DNA from: Actinomycetota bacterium
GTDB lineage: Bacteria > Actinomycetota > Thermoleophilia > Solirubrobacterales > 70-9
Length of the DNA: 64,000 bases
Direction of reading: 5' to 3'
NCBI GenBank assembly: GCA_018268575.1
Contig: JAFDWF010000073.1
Location: 62,001-126,000, forward strand
In this document: in pieces, positions 7,316-14,311 of the stretch
Numbering within the stretch: position 1 is the stretch's first letter
How the letters are laid out: each line of letters opens with the position of its first letter
Notes under the pieces: model-generated
Told to the model about the DNA's origin: nothing
The model's input: only the letters and a program-made list of their open reading frames with translations
The model's database searches: none
Translations under genes and position numbers: made by a program

Positions 7316-8248
7316 GTGGAGCGGATCGTCGCCACGCACTTCACCGACCCGGGTTGTCCCTGGGCCTACTCCTCGCGCCCCGCGATCGCGCGGCTGCGCT
7401 GGCGCTTCGGCGACCAGCTCGAGTGGCGCCTCGTCCTGATCGGCCTCAGCGAGAGCGGCCGGCGCTACGAAGAACGCGGCTACACGGCGGCCCGCATGGC
7501 GGCCGGCTGGGGCAAGTTCGAGCAGCGCTTCGGGATGCCCTTCGCCACCGCGGTGAAGCCGGGGGTGGCGGGGACTTCGCGCGCCTGCCGCGCCGTGATC
7601 GCCGCCCGCGAGGAGTCGCCGGCGCTCGGCTACGCGGCGCTGCGGGCGCTGCAGATCATGCAGTTCACGACCGCCGACCTGCTCGACGACGACGAGGCGC
7701 TGCGCCGCGCCCTGGCGAAGGTCGACGGGCTCGACGCCGCGGCGGCGGTCGGCCGCATCGACGACCCGGCGATCGTCGCCATCTACGAGGAGGACAAGGC
7801 GCGCGCCCGCACCGCCGACGGCCGCCCCACCCACGTGCAGAACCGCCACGCCGAAACCGACGGACCGGTCCGCTACACGGCCCCCTCGGTGGTCTTCGAG
7901 ACGGCCGACGGGCGCTGGCTCGAGGTCGGCGGCTTCCAGCCCTTCGAGTCCTACGACACCGCGCTCGCCAACCTCGATCCGTCGCTGGAGCGCCGCCCCG
8001 CTCCCGAGCGCGCCGCCGACGCGGTGCTCGCCCACCCGATCGGCCTCACCACCGCCGAGGTCGCCGCGATCATGCGCGGCTCCGACCTCCAGGACGCCGA
8101 CCTCCCGGCCACCGAGCGCGAACTGATCGCCGCGGTCGGCGAGGGCGAGCTGGTCGCCGAGGCCGCCGGCTCAGACGCCGTCTGGCGCCCCGCCGACGCG
8201 GTCCGCAGCGGCGGCGACGCGGCCGACGCCCTCGGCGCCGCCGCCTGA
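7316..8248 (+). CDS. DsbA-family thioredoxin-fold protein (FrnE/2-hydroxychromene isomerase-like)
   Basis: 310 residues from GTG at 7316. The N-terminus reads VATHFTDPGCPWAYSSRPAI, a strand followed by D-P-x-C-P-W-(A/S)-Y, which is the active-site region of FrnE-like DsbA proteins with a single cysteine instead of CxxC. A helical insertion domain is present (about 60-160), and the thioredoxin fold closes with YTAPSVVFETADGRWLEVGGFQ, the cis-Pro region. The last 80 residues form an extra domain (AAIMRGSDLQDADLPATERE) not found in plain DsbA. Cytoplasmic, as no signal peptide is visible. The substrate is unknown, and isomerase or transferase activity is possible. Confidence 0.75.
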   Translation: MERIVATHFTDPGCPWAYSSRPAIARLRWRFGDQLEWRLVLIGLSESGRRYEERGYTAARMAAGWGKFEQRFGMPFATAVKPGVAGTSRACRAVIAAREESPALGYAALRALQIMQFTTADLLDDDEALRRALAKVDGLDAAAAVGRIDDPAIVAIYEEDKARARTADGRPTHVQNRHAETDGPVRYTAPSVVFETADGRWLEVGGFQPFESYDTALANLDPSLERRPAPERAADAVLAHPIGLTTAEVAAIMRGSDLQDADLPATERELIAAVGEGELVAEAAGSDAVWRPADAVRSGGDAADALGAAA

Positions 8249-8250
8249 TT

Positions 8251-8700
8251 GAGTAGTTCCACGACTCAGGCCACGTAGTCGACGAGCGCCCGGCTGTTCC
8301 GTCCCAGTTCGTGGTTCAGCGAGATCGCCGCAACGAGCGCGAGGAAGCGTGAGGCGGTGCGGACCCGCAGCCGGCCCAGGGTACGGGCACCGTGGCGCTC
8401 CAGGCCGAGGATGTCCTTGGCGGTCCAGTGGATCGACTCGATCCGTTGGCCCAGCGGGGCCAGATGCGGACCTTTTGCCGGGCTCGTCCTTGCGACGGGC
8501 GGACGACGGTGGCCCCGAGCTCTGCCGCCTCGGCCTCGAAGTCGGCGCCGGCGTAGCCCTTGTCGCCGAGTACCGTGACGGGCCCCTGCGCTCGACCCGA
8601 CCCAACAGCCGCAGGCAGACCTCGCGCTCGCCCTCCTCGGGACCGCGCTGCTCCCTACCCCTGTCGGTGCCCTCCGACCGGAGGATTCGTGGAACTACTC
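8251..8700 (-). mobile_element. IS982-type transposase relic with terminal inverted repeats
   Basis: GAGTAGTTCCACGA at 8251-8264 and its complement at 8687-8700 bound a 450-bp remnant. Inside, on the minus strand, are the C-terminal parts of a transposase. One frame encodes VTVLGDKGYAGADFEAEAAE, and after a frameshift come QRIESIHWTAKDILGLERHG and RTASRFLALVAAISLNHELG, ending in LVDYVA at the stop (8266-8268). These are the conserved C-terminal blocks of IS982-like transposases of actinobacteria. The N-terminal two-thirds are missing, so the element cannot move by itself. It abuts the stop codon of the DsbA-like gene. Confidence 0.75.
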
Positions 8701-8702
8701 GT

Positions 8703-8956
8703 CTGATGCGTATCCGGTTGGTTCCGTCTGCGGTCGGGCGGCCCGGCTGGTGATCTCGCGGTAGGTCGTCGGTGGGCGCGTGGCGCCGAGCCCGAGCAAG
8801 GCCTGGAAGGCGGCGATCGGGGTGCCGCGGCGGTTGTGGCGGAAGACGAGCTCGTCGAAGTAGGCCGGCGGGGCAGGTGAACCCATCCGGCCGGCCCGAG
8901 GCGAACAGGTACTCACGGCAATCCTCCTCGGTCGCGAGGCGGTCCCGGAGCTCCAA
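8703..8956 (-). pseudogene. IS1595/ISXO2-type transposase relic with internal deletion
   Basis: The minus strand from 8956 encodes MELRDRLATEEDCREYLFAS then RPDGFTCP, the N-terminal region of IS1595-family transposases (normally followed by a zinc ribbon). After about 30 codons the match jumps, in another frame, to AYFDELVFRHNRRGTPIAAF and PPTTYREI, the C-terminal block of the same family. The catalytic core is deleted. It lies directly against the right end of the IS982 relic. Confidence 0.7.
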
Positions 8957-9018
8957 GATGCGGATGGAGGGCGAGCCGGTCGAGCTCGACCTCTCCGGGC
9001 GGCGTGGTCAGCCCGGTC

Positions 9019-9447
9019 TCAGCCCAGAGGATCGCTCCAGCGAAGGCCGGGGAACCTGGCGAAGTCGGTGTCGGCCGAGCAGAGCTCGGCGCCGTGTTCG
9101 ATCGCAAGCGCGGCGAGGTGGGCATCGGTGGTCAGGTTGCCTGCCGTACCGAGAGGGTCGAGCAGGCGACGCAGGAGCGCGGGGTGCCCGGCGCCGGGCT
9201 CGACCACGCCCGCCGCCGGCTGGGCCAGCCAGCCATCGATCAGGTCCAGCGCCTCGCCGGCCACGAGCGGGGCCTCAAAGATCCGCGGGTTCGTCGTCAG
9301 GCGCAGGAAGCCGAGCAGGACCACCCAGGCGAAGCCGACCTCCTCGGTCCCCGAGAGGGAGCCCTCGAGCCAGGAGCGTGCCGGCCGATGACGCGGCGAG
9401 GATTCGTCGACCGCGTAGATCAGCAGGTTGAGGTCGGGAAGCCTCAC
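9019..9447 (-). CDS. vapC: VapC-type PIN-domain ribonuclease toxin
   Basis: 142 residues with the PIN fold. The first acidic residue is D5 (RLPDLNLLIYAVDE), then comes WVVLLGFLRLTTNPRIF. The late acidic residues are in NLTTDAHLAALA and SADTDFARFPGLRW. PIN toxins cleave RNA and are neutralised by the partner antitoxin. The start overlaps the vapB stop by four bases, the usual toxin-antitoxin coupling. Genes of this type often sit among transposon debris, as here. The expected mid-chain glutamate is not obvious; a glycine stands in LLGFLR, which is common in this subgroup. Confidence 0.87.
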   Translation of the reverse strand: MRLPDLNLLIYAVDESSPRHRPARSWLEGSLSGTEEVGFAWVVLLGFLRLTTNPRIFEAPLVAGEALDLIDGWLAQPAAGVVEPGAGHPALLRRLLDPLGTAGNLTTDAHLAALAIEHGAELCSADTDFARFPGLRWSDPLG

Positions 9448-9716
9448 TTGCGCAGCTCGAGCTTGCGGGAGCTCTCCTCGTCCTCGAGCTCTCCGGCCAG
9501 GGCGAGCGCGCGGTCGAGTTCGATGCCCGGGCGCGCGCGCAGCTCCCTCGTCGGCAGGCGATATGGCGTTCCCTCGCGGGCGGGCGCGTCGAGGCCGGCC
9601 CGGACGGTGGCGTTCAGCGCCTCCTTGAAGCTCAGGTCCCCCTCCTCCATCAGTCGCCGCAGCCGTGCGGCGACATCGGGGTCGAGGGTGACGGTCGTCC
9701 TCATTTGATGCATCAT
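9444..9716 (-). CDS. vapB: VapB-type ribbon-helix-helix antitoxin
   Basis: Up to 90 residues. The N-terminus RTTVTLDPDVAARLRRLMEE is a ribbon-helix-helix DNA-binding unit. The charged C-terminal half (ALALAGELEDEESSRKLELRK) would wrap the toxin. Three possible ATG starts lie within 15 bases (9716, 9713, 9704), and none has a good ribosome site, so the message may be leaderless. The start region itself contains the operator-like TGATGC repeats, so autoregulation is likely. Confidence 0.87.
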   Translation of the reverse strand: MMHQMRTTVTLDPDVAARLRRLMEEGDLSFKEALNATVRAGLDAPAREGTPYRLPTRELRARPGIELDRALALAGELEDEESSRKLELRK

Positions 9717-9743
9717 AGCATCAGGCAGAAGATGTCTTGATGC
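9706..9743. promoter_or_regulatory. Likely vapBC operator
   Basis: A perfect palindrome TGATGCATCA (9706-9715) is followed by GCATCA (9718-9723) and TGATGC (9738-9743), all copies of one hexamer in both orientations. It spans the vapB start codons and upstream DNA, where VapB/VapBC complexes typically bind. Confidence 0.6.
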
Positions 9744-9846
9744 GCTCGATTATCAGGCGAACCCCGTCGGCAGTCGCCCGGTGTCGTCGACCCGGCCTCC
9801 GGAGTTATCGGTCAACCGAGGCAAGTCGCTGCGGAGCTGTCGTCGA

Positions 9847-10212
9847 TCAGCCGCCCGAGACCGCGAACTTGATCTTCTTGCTGCCCTTCTTGGCCAGCTC
9901 GGGGACGAGGCCTTCGGGGGCTTCGAAGTGGGCGCTCGCGGTCTTCCAGCCCGGCAGAGGCTTGCCCTCCAGGCCACCGGCGATCACTTTGTAGGCTTCC
10001 GCGCAGCTGACGCCGCCTTCGATGCTGATCGCCTTGACCGTGATGTGAAGGGTCTGGCCCGCTTCGGTCTTGATCGCGAGGCTCTTGTCGGCACAGGTGC
10101 TCGCCGCTCGTGCCGAGGCGGCGGGCGGGGCGACGGCGATCGCCGTGCCCGCCAGCGAGGCGACGCAGGCGAGGATCGCGAGACGATGCCCGAGACCGGG
10201 TCTGCTCTTCAT
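9847..10212 (-). CDS. Small secreted protein, unknown function
   Basis: 121 residues from the ATG at 10212, behind a GGAAA ribosome site. The signal peptide is KSRPGLGHRLAILACVASLA with an Ala-rich cleavage region (ASARAAS). The mature part has two cysteines (STCADKS, GVSCAEAYKVIAGGLEGKPL) that could form a disulfide. It lies downstream of the next two secreted-protein genes on the same strand. The family is not recognised. Confidence 0.6.
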   Translation of the reverse strand: MKSRPGLGHRLAILACVASLAGTAIAVAPPAASARAASTCADKSLAIKTEAGQTLHITVKAISIEGGVSCAEAYKVIAGGLEGKPLPGWKTASAHFEAPEGLVPELAKKGSKKIKFAVSGG

Positions 10213-10302
10213 GTATTTCCTTTTCTCTGTGTGTGCGCGGCAGTGCGCGCTCGGATTGGACCGGGCTTTCAGATCAGACATAGGTGGGGATCATCTCCTG
10301 GC

Positions 10303-10809
10303 TCAGCGTTCACCCGGGACGAAGGGAAGCGTGAAGCTCTTCTGGGTCGAGGGCTGGCAGATCGGGGAGGAGTCGGTCCCGATCGCCTCGTAGGCGCCGT
10401 CCCTACCCTTCCTGAAGCGTCCCTTGATCGTGTAGGTGGTCTGGATCGGGGCTTCGGACCGGGCTTCTTCCGCGCTCAGGGTGACCGGCCCGCTGAAGGA
10501 GAACGATCCGCCTACGGCGATCGTCAGCGTCCTCGGGATGTGGATCGAGACCTCGTCGTAGGAGGGCACGCCGACGGGCGGCGTCGAGCCGGTGTAGCAG
10601 GCGACCCCGCTCGGGAAGACGATCTTGCCGCCGCCGGAGGCGACCTCGAGGTTGACCGCGCCGTTGCTGTAGGGGAGGTTGCCGCTCGCCTTCGGTGCGT
10701 AGAGGCCGTCGGTCGATCGATTCCCGGCGGCCACCGATTGGGAGGCGAGCGCCGCGGTCAGGCCGAGGGCGAGGAAGAGGGTCAGGGCGAGCGTGCGGGC
10801 GCGGGTCAT
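10303..10809 (-). CDS. Secreted protein, unknown function
   Basis: 168 residues from ATG 10809. The signal peptide is TRARTLALTLFLALGLTAAL, ending ASQSVAAG. The mature domain is beta-rich with two cysteines (GVACYTG, SSPICQPS) and short strands such as ISFSFSGPVTLS-like and TTYTIKGRFRKG. The start overlaps the stop of the upstream gene by four bases, so the two are co-translated. It shares the segment order strand-GKI-C-Y-phosphate-like loops with that neighbour and may be a distant paralogue. Function unknown. Confidence 0.65.
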   Translation of the reverse strand: MTRARTLALTLFLALGLTAALASQSVAAGNRSTDGLYAPKASGNLPYSNGAVNLEVASGGGKIVFPSGVACYTGSTPPVGVPSYDEVSIHIPRTLTIAVGGSFSFSGPVTLSAEEARSEAPIQTTYTIKGRFRKGRDGAYEAIGTDSSPICQPSTQKSFTLPFVPGER

Positions 10810-11309
10810 CGGACGCTCCCGCCGATCTTGGCGCTGAAGGTGACCGCACCGCTGTCGCACTTGATCCCGCCTTCGAGCGTGCTCGTGGAGCGCACCTTCC
10901 CGGCCAGGCTGCCGCCGTGGCCGACCTTGATCGTGGCGGTCGTCTTCGAGAAGCCTTCCTGGTCGGCGTGGACGGCGCCGCTCCTGGTGACGAGGTCACC
11001 GAAGAGCGAGAGGTATTCGTTGGCCGAGGCTTCCGGGGCGTTGCAACTCTCGGCGACGTAGATCTCGTCCTCGTCGCTCGGCGCGTAGAGGCATGGCCTG
11101 CCGCTGCACGCCTGGTCGTCGCCGACCACGAGGCGCAGCTTCACCGGGTATCCCTGGCTGGTCTTGCCGACGTAGAGGCCGGGTCTGAAGGGACTCTTGG
11201 CGGCTGCGGACCCGGCCGCGGGAAAGATGGCTGCCATCGCCATCGCCAGGAGGAGGACCGCGCCGATCATGCCGCGGGCACCGTTCGTGGATCTACCCCT
11301 GCTCCTCAT
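10806..11309 (-). CDS. Secreted protein, unknown function (paralogue of its downstream neighbour)
   Basis: 167 residues from ATG 11309 (AGGAG five bases upstream); the longer open frame upstream is not credible. The signal peptide is RGMIGAVLLLAMAMAAIFPA. The mature part holds four cysteines (DDQACSGRPCLYAP, AESCNAPEA, GIKCDSG) and the stretch SKTTATIKVGHGGSLAGKV. Gene order, size and beta-rich composition match the downstream gene (10303), so I treat the pair as an operon of related exported proteins. Confidence 0.65.
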   Translation of the reverse strand: MRSRGRSTNGARGMIGAVLLLAMAMAAIFPAAGSAAAKSPFRPGLYVGKTSQGYPVKLRLVVGDDQACSGRPCLYAPSDEDEIYVAESCNAPEASANEYLSLFGDLVTRSGAVHADQEGFSKTTATIKVGHGGSLAGKVRSTSTLEGGIKCDSGAVTFSAKIGGSVR

Positions 11310-11378
11310 CGGACTCCTGTCGGTCGCTGACGGGCGGACGAGGCACGTCGGCGCCAGGGCGCTGCGGCAGCTAGCCGG

Positions 11379-11624
11379 ATGGTCGAGGACCGGGTTCGGG
11401 TCAGTTCGCAAGAACTGCGAAGCTGGGCGGTGATGGACGGCGAGTCGGAGCGAGTGCTCGAGCTGATCGGCGAGGTCGCCTCGAGCGCCGACGCCGCGAC
11501 CTCGCTCGGGGTAGGTGTGCGCACCATCGACAAGCACCTCCAGCACGCCTTCGCGAAGCTCGGGGTCGAGAACCGCTCCCGTGCCGCAGCGCGGGCCTGG
11601 GAGCTGGCGGACGGGTCCGCCTGA
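11379..11624 (+). pseudogene. LuxR-type HTH fragment
   Basis: 81 residues. The second half, ATSLGVGVRTIDKHLQHAFA then KLGVENRSRAAA, is a LuxR-family C-terminal helix-turn-helix; the recognition helix and KLG-x-x-(S/N)-R signature are clear. No receiver, GAF or ATPase domain precedes it, and the upstream sequence is non-coding. It is most likely the surviving tail of a regulator. A minus-strand fragment of a LuxR-regulator N-terminal domain lies 80 bases downstream in the opposite orientation. Stand-alone single-domain LuxR proteins do exist, so a functional gene is not excluded. Confidence 0.5.
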
Positions 11625-11699
11625 GGTTCGAGGTTGCGCCAGGAACGCCTTCGATCCTTCGAGTAGGAGGTGAGGCGCAGGACCCGTAGGGGCTCGTTG

Positions 11700-11862
11700 A
11701 GACCGGGACTTCACGGCAGGCGACGACCCCGGCGCGGCGGCGGGGATCGACCGCGTTGCAGGAGGCGACGTGACAGGGGATCAACTCGCCGAGCAGGCGG
11801 GCGACCGCAGCCGGGTACTCGGCGAGGGCGTCGAGCTCGTAGACCGCCCACAGCACCCTGGA
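11700..11862 (-). pseudogene. Fragment of a LuxR-regulator N-terminal (GAF-like) domain
   Basis: The minus frame encodes VLWAVYELDALAEYPAAVAR, LLGELIPCHVASCNAVDP and RRRAGVVA. This resembles the start of actinobacterial GAF/LuxR regulators (L-x-x-L-IPCD-ASYNEVDP). The resemblance stops after about 50 residues in both directions. Together with the HTH fragment facing it, this suggests a broken and partly inverted regulator gene. Confidence 0.4.
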
Positions 11863-11936
11863 GCGCCGCCGCCGCCCCCCGGCGAGGGCGGCGGCCTGAC
11901 CCTGTTCGCGCTCCTGCGCGAGCTGTAGACGCTCGT

Positions 11937-11970
11937 CGCCTGCAGGTGGGGCATGCCCCACCTGCAGGCG
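11937..11970. repeat. 34-bp perfect palindrome
   Basis: CGCCTGCAGGTGGGGCA and its exact reverse complement meet without a spacer at GCATGC. It lies in gene-less DNA 60 bases left of the 0.9-kb TIR-bounded element. Perfect palindromes of this length are unstable in replication and rarely persist by chance. Confidence 0.8.
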
Positions 11971-12305
11971 GAGGCTGCCGCCCGAGACTCCCTATCTGAA
12001 GCCGCCCGGATCGAGCTGACGGAGCACCACTAGATGAGTAGTTCCACGAGGGCGCTCCGGGGGACGACCGCGTTTGGCGGCTGGCGCTCGGGACGTGAAA
12101 GGGACCCGGCCGAGTCATGGGGGGACGACAGAGGGTCCGGGCGAGCGGCGGGGATCGCGGCGGGGTGCGAACTCGTCGCGGCGGGGACCGGGGTCGTGAC
12201 GAAGACGCCGGGAAGTCGGGGAGACGTCACGAAGACGCCGGGAACCGCGCGGGTGACGTGAGGGAGACGTCACGGGTTCCACGCTTCCTCCACGGTCACG
12301 AAGAC

Positions 12306-12349
12306 GCTGCGTGGATCGACCCTGCCATGGCAGGGTCGAACTACGCAGC
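12306..12349. repeat. Two-step hairpin inside the 0.9-kb element
   Basis: A 24-bp perfect palindrome (12316-12339, centred on CCATGG) is enclosed by outer arms GCTGCGT (12306-12312) and ACGCAGC (12343-12349). Confidence 0.75.
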
Positions 12350-12426
12350 GCGAGACGGGGCCTCCGAACCTCCCCGTGAAGGCATACGCCTTCCCTGCGA
12401 TCGTGGAGGCTTCGTCACCGACCGAC

Positions 12427-12457
12427 CATGATCCGGCGGGGATCCCGCCGGATCATG
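12427..12457. repeat. 14-bp-arm hairpin with GAT loop inside the 0.9-kb element
   Basis: Arms CATGATCCGGCGGG (12427-12440) and its complement (12444-12457) are separated by the three bases GAT. Confidence 0.75.
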
Positions 12458-12503
12458 CATCTCCCCGACGGGACCCGCGCGGATCGCACGGTCTTCGTGG
12501 CGT

Positions 12504-12682
12504 CTTCCCTCGGCCTCGTCACGGAGACGTCGCATTCCTCGGTCCCGTCACGGGGACGCCGCTTTCCTCGGTCCCGTGACGGAGATGTCGCTTTCCTCGG
12601 TCTCGTCACGAAAGACGCTCCTTTCGCCGGGGCCAGTCACGAAGATGCCGTTTCCCTCGGCTCCGTCACAGGACGCCGATCC
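12504..12682 (+). repeat. 29-bp tandem repeat array
   Basis: The motif GTCAC (once GTGAC) followed by GGAGACG-like sequence and TTTCCTCGGTC recurs at 12518, 12547, 12576, 12605, 12636 and 12665, so the spacing is 29, 29, 29, 31 and 29 bases. Units differ by several substitutions each. The period is not a multiple of three and no frame is open through a conserved peptide, so it is not a protein repeat. There are no unique spacers, so it is not CRISPR. Confidence 0.75.
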
Positions 12683-12744
12683 CCGCCACGCACCCGTCCC
12701 TGCGCCGGCCCGTCCCTGCGCCAGTTCCCCTGCGGAACCTCCCG

Positions 12745-12802
12745 TCCCGGGCGTTTCGGAGGCGGCCACAGCCTGCCCGGGTCGCCTCCGAGACGCCCGG
12801 GA
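12745..12802. repeat. 20-bp-arm inverted repeat inside the 0.9-kb element
   Basis: Left arm 12745-12764 (starting TCCCGGGCGT) and right arm 12783-12802 (ending ACGCCCGGGA) pair with one mismatch across an 18-base loop. Confidence 0.75.
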
Positions 12803-12944
12803 CGCCGGAGCTCCGATCGGTCCGGTTCGGACCCTTGCCGGTCCGCACCCCCCCGGGCGCCAGCTTGCCCCGGCCCGAACCCACCCAGCCGCCACCCCCA
12901 CCCGCCACGCCACCCTCGCACCCTCGTGGAACTACTCATCTAAG

Positions 12945-12986
12945 GCGTTCGCACTTTTCCGCGGATAGCGCGGAGAACTGCGAACT
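12945..12986. repeat. GTTCGCA-family palindrome, copy 3, abutting the GNAT stop codon
   Basis: Outer arms GCGTTCGCA and TGCGAAC enclose an inner stem TTTTCCGCG/CGCGGAGAA. On the minus strand it begins directly after TGA of the GNAT gene, as copy 2 does after crcB. It starts three bases after the right end of the 0.9-kb element. Confidence 0.7.
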
Positions 12987-13297
12987 CACTCCGCGGGTAG
13001 GCCGAACTCGGCGCGGCGGTCGGCGGGAACCAGCTCCAGGAACTCGGGGTGGGTGCCGATGTAGGAGGCGGCGAACCAGCAGAACGGGATCACCACGAGC
13101 TCCTCGTCGCGGGCGTCGCGCAGCGCCCGGTCGATCATCCGCCCGGCGTGCCCGTGGCCTTTGTGGCCGTCGAAGGTTTCGGTGTGGGTGAAGGAGACGG
13201 TCCCCGGCTGCTTGACGTAGTCGGCGATCGCCACCGTCTCGCCGTCCTCGTGGACCTCGTAGCGCGACTGCTCCTTGTCGTCGACGATCTCGGCCAC
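12986..13297 (-). CDS. GNAT-family N-acetyltransferase (short type)
   Basis: 103 residues, typical for the short GNAT group related to human GTLF3B/YjdJ proteins. Landmarks are a substrate strand SRYEVHEDGETVAIADYV, the FTHTETFDGHKGHGHAGRMI segment where the acetyl-CoA pyrophosphate loop (G-x-G-x-A) lies, and VVIPFCWFAASYIGTHPEFL. The acceptor is unknown; such proteins often act on small amines or protein lysines. It follows the PEP-mutase-family gene with a 9-base gap, so the two are probably co-transcribed. Confidence 0.85.
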   Translation of the reverse strand: MAEIVDDKEQSRYEVHEDGETVAIADYVKQPGTVSFTHTETFDGHKGHGHAGRMIDRALRDARDEELVVIPFCWFAASYIGTHPEFLELVPADRRAEFGLPAE

Positions 13298-13306
13298 GGG
13301 GTTCGA

Positions 13307-14119
13307 TTACCCGGCCGGGCGCTCGAGCCACGCGGCGACCTGGCCGCCGCCGCGCAGGCCGGCGAGGTCGCCGTCGTCGCGCATCCGCCTCGCCACCTCG
13401 CCCATCGCCTCGACCGTCGCCCAGGCGAGCGAGCCGCCGACGCTGATCCGCCGCGCCCCGGCGGCGGCGATCTCGGCGACGGTCAGGTTCGGCCGCGCCA
13501 GCACGTTGAGCGGCAGCCCGACCGCGCCGACGACCGCGTCGATCTCCGCGACGCTCGCCAGCCCCGGCACGTAGAGCACGTCGGCGCCCGCCGCCTCGTA
13601 GGCCCGCAGGCGGGCGATCGTGTCGTCGAGGTCGGGGTTGCCGCGGATCTGGTTCTCGGCCCGCGCCGTGAGCGTGAACGGGAAGGGCAGCTCGGCTGCC
13701 GCCGCGGCCGCGGCGGCGATCCGCTCGCTCGCCGCGCCGATCTCATAGATGCCGTCCTCGCGACCCCAGTCCTCGATCGAGCCGCCGACCGCGCCCACCG
13801 CGGCGACCGCTTCGACCGCCCGCGCCGCGTGCTCGGGCGACGCCCCGAAGCCGTTCTCCATGTCGACCGAGATCGGCAGGTCGCAGGCCTCGGCGAGGAC
13901 CTTCACGTGCTCGACCAGCTCGTCGAGGCTGACCTCGCCGTCGCCGCGGGCGAGGGTGAAGGCGAAGCCGCTCGAGGTGGTCGCCAGCGCCTCGAAGCCG
14001 AGCGACTCCAGCACCCGCGCCGAGCCGCCGTCCCAGGGGTTCGGGATCAGGAAGCAGCCGCTCTCGTGCAGGGCCGCGAAGCGCCCGCCGAGCTCCTCCT
14101 GTGTCGGGCCGCTCGCCAT
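13307..14119 (-). CDS. Isocitrate lyase/PEP mutase-family protein
   Basis: 270 residues, a TIM barrel of the PEP phosphonomutase/2-methylisocitrate lyase superfamily. Visible motifs are FLIPNPWDGGSARVLESLGF, the metal-binding region PISVDMENGFG, VGGSIEDW, and LTARAENQIRG with later LARPNLTVAEIAAAGARRIS. Members break or form C-C or C-P bonds in 2-hydroxy or oxo acids. The KKCGH active-site loop of true isocitrate lyase is absent, as in the phosphonomutase-like branch. The exact reaction cannot be assigned. Confidence 0.85.
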   Translation of the reverse strand: MASGPTQEELGGRFAALHESGCFLIPNPWDGGSARVLESLGFEALATTSSGFAFTLARGDGEVSLDELVEHVKVLAEACDLPISVDMENGFGASPEHAARAVEAVAAVGAVGGSIEDWGREDGIYEIGAASERIAAAAAAAAELPFPFTLTARAENQIRGNPDLDDTIARLRAYEAAGADVLYVPGLASVAEIDAVVGAVGLPLNVLARPNLTVAEIAAAGARRISVGGSLAWATVEAMGEVARRMRDDGDLAGLRGGGQVAAWLERPAG

Positions 14120-14148
14120 GAAGGGACGGTAGCTCAGGCGGCACCTAA

Positions 14149-14311
14149 GGACCTATCCCGGTAGGGAGCGTGCCACCGGGGCGACCTGGGGGCGAGCGGG
14201 GCGAGGACGCAGGAAGTCCGAATAGCAGCGCTATTCGGACTTCCGAGGACGAAGCAGCCGCGAAGTCATCCAGGCCGTATCCGGGGGTGCGATCCCTGCC
14301 GGGACAGGTCC
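14149..14311. mobile_element. MITE-like element, family A, copy 1
   Basis: Ends GGACCTATCCCGGTAGGGAG and (complement) GGACCTGTCCCGGCAGGGA match the ends of the element at 46183-46347. Its left end plus about 15 more bases (GTGCCACCGGG) match the complement of that copy's right end. A central hairpin with 15-bp arms (14212-14244, GGAAGTCCGAATAGC) fills the middle. Flanks are TAA (14146-14148) and TCA (14312-14314), compatible with a TNA target as used by some IS5-type elements. The TCA is the stop codon of the deacetylase gene. Confidence 0.7.

Larger units (their letters stand above)
12031..12942. mobile_element. Gene-less 0.9-kb element with 22-bp perfect terminal inverted repeats
   Basis: Bases 12031-12052 and 12921-12942 are perfect 22-bp inverted repeats containing GAGTAGTTCCACGA, the same 14 bases that end the IS982 relic at 8251-8700. 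No credible protein is encoded inside on either strand; the open frames there are compositional. Instead the interior has repeated GTCACGAAGACGCC units, a 29-bp tandem array (12504-12682), and large hairpins at 12306-12349, 12427-12457 and 12745-12802. It looks like a non-autonomous element that an IS982-type transposase could have moved. Confidence 0.7.

Noticed and set aside
8171-8956. 261-residue minus-strand protein
   Set aside because: It joins an IS1595 N-terminus to out-of-frame IS982 relic sequence and then antisense of the DsbA-like gene; it is not one gene.
11401-11961. 186-residue minus-strand protein
   Set aside because: Only about 50 residues in the middle resemble a regulator domain; the start lies in the 34-bp palindrome and the tail is Arg-rich antisense sequence.
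12504-12682. CRISPR array
   Set aside because: Repeats are contiguous and variable, with no unique spacers of constant length and no cas genes in the window.
12428-12943. Proline/Ser-rich coding frames inside the 0.9-kb element
   Set aside because: All frames there are low-complexity and overlap one another on both strands; none has a ribosome site or a recognisable domain.
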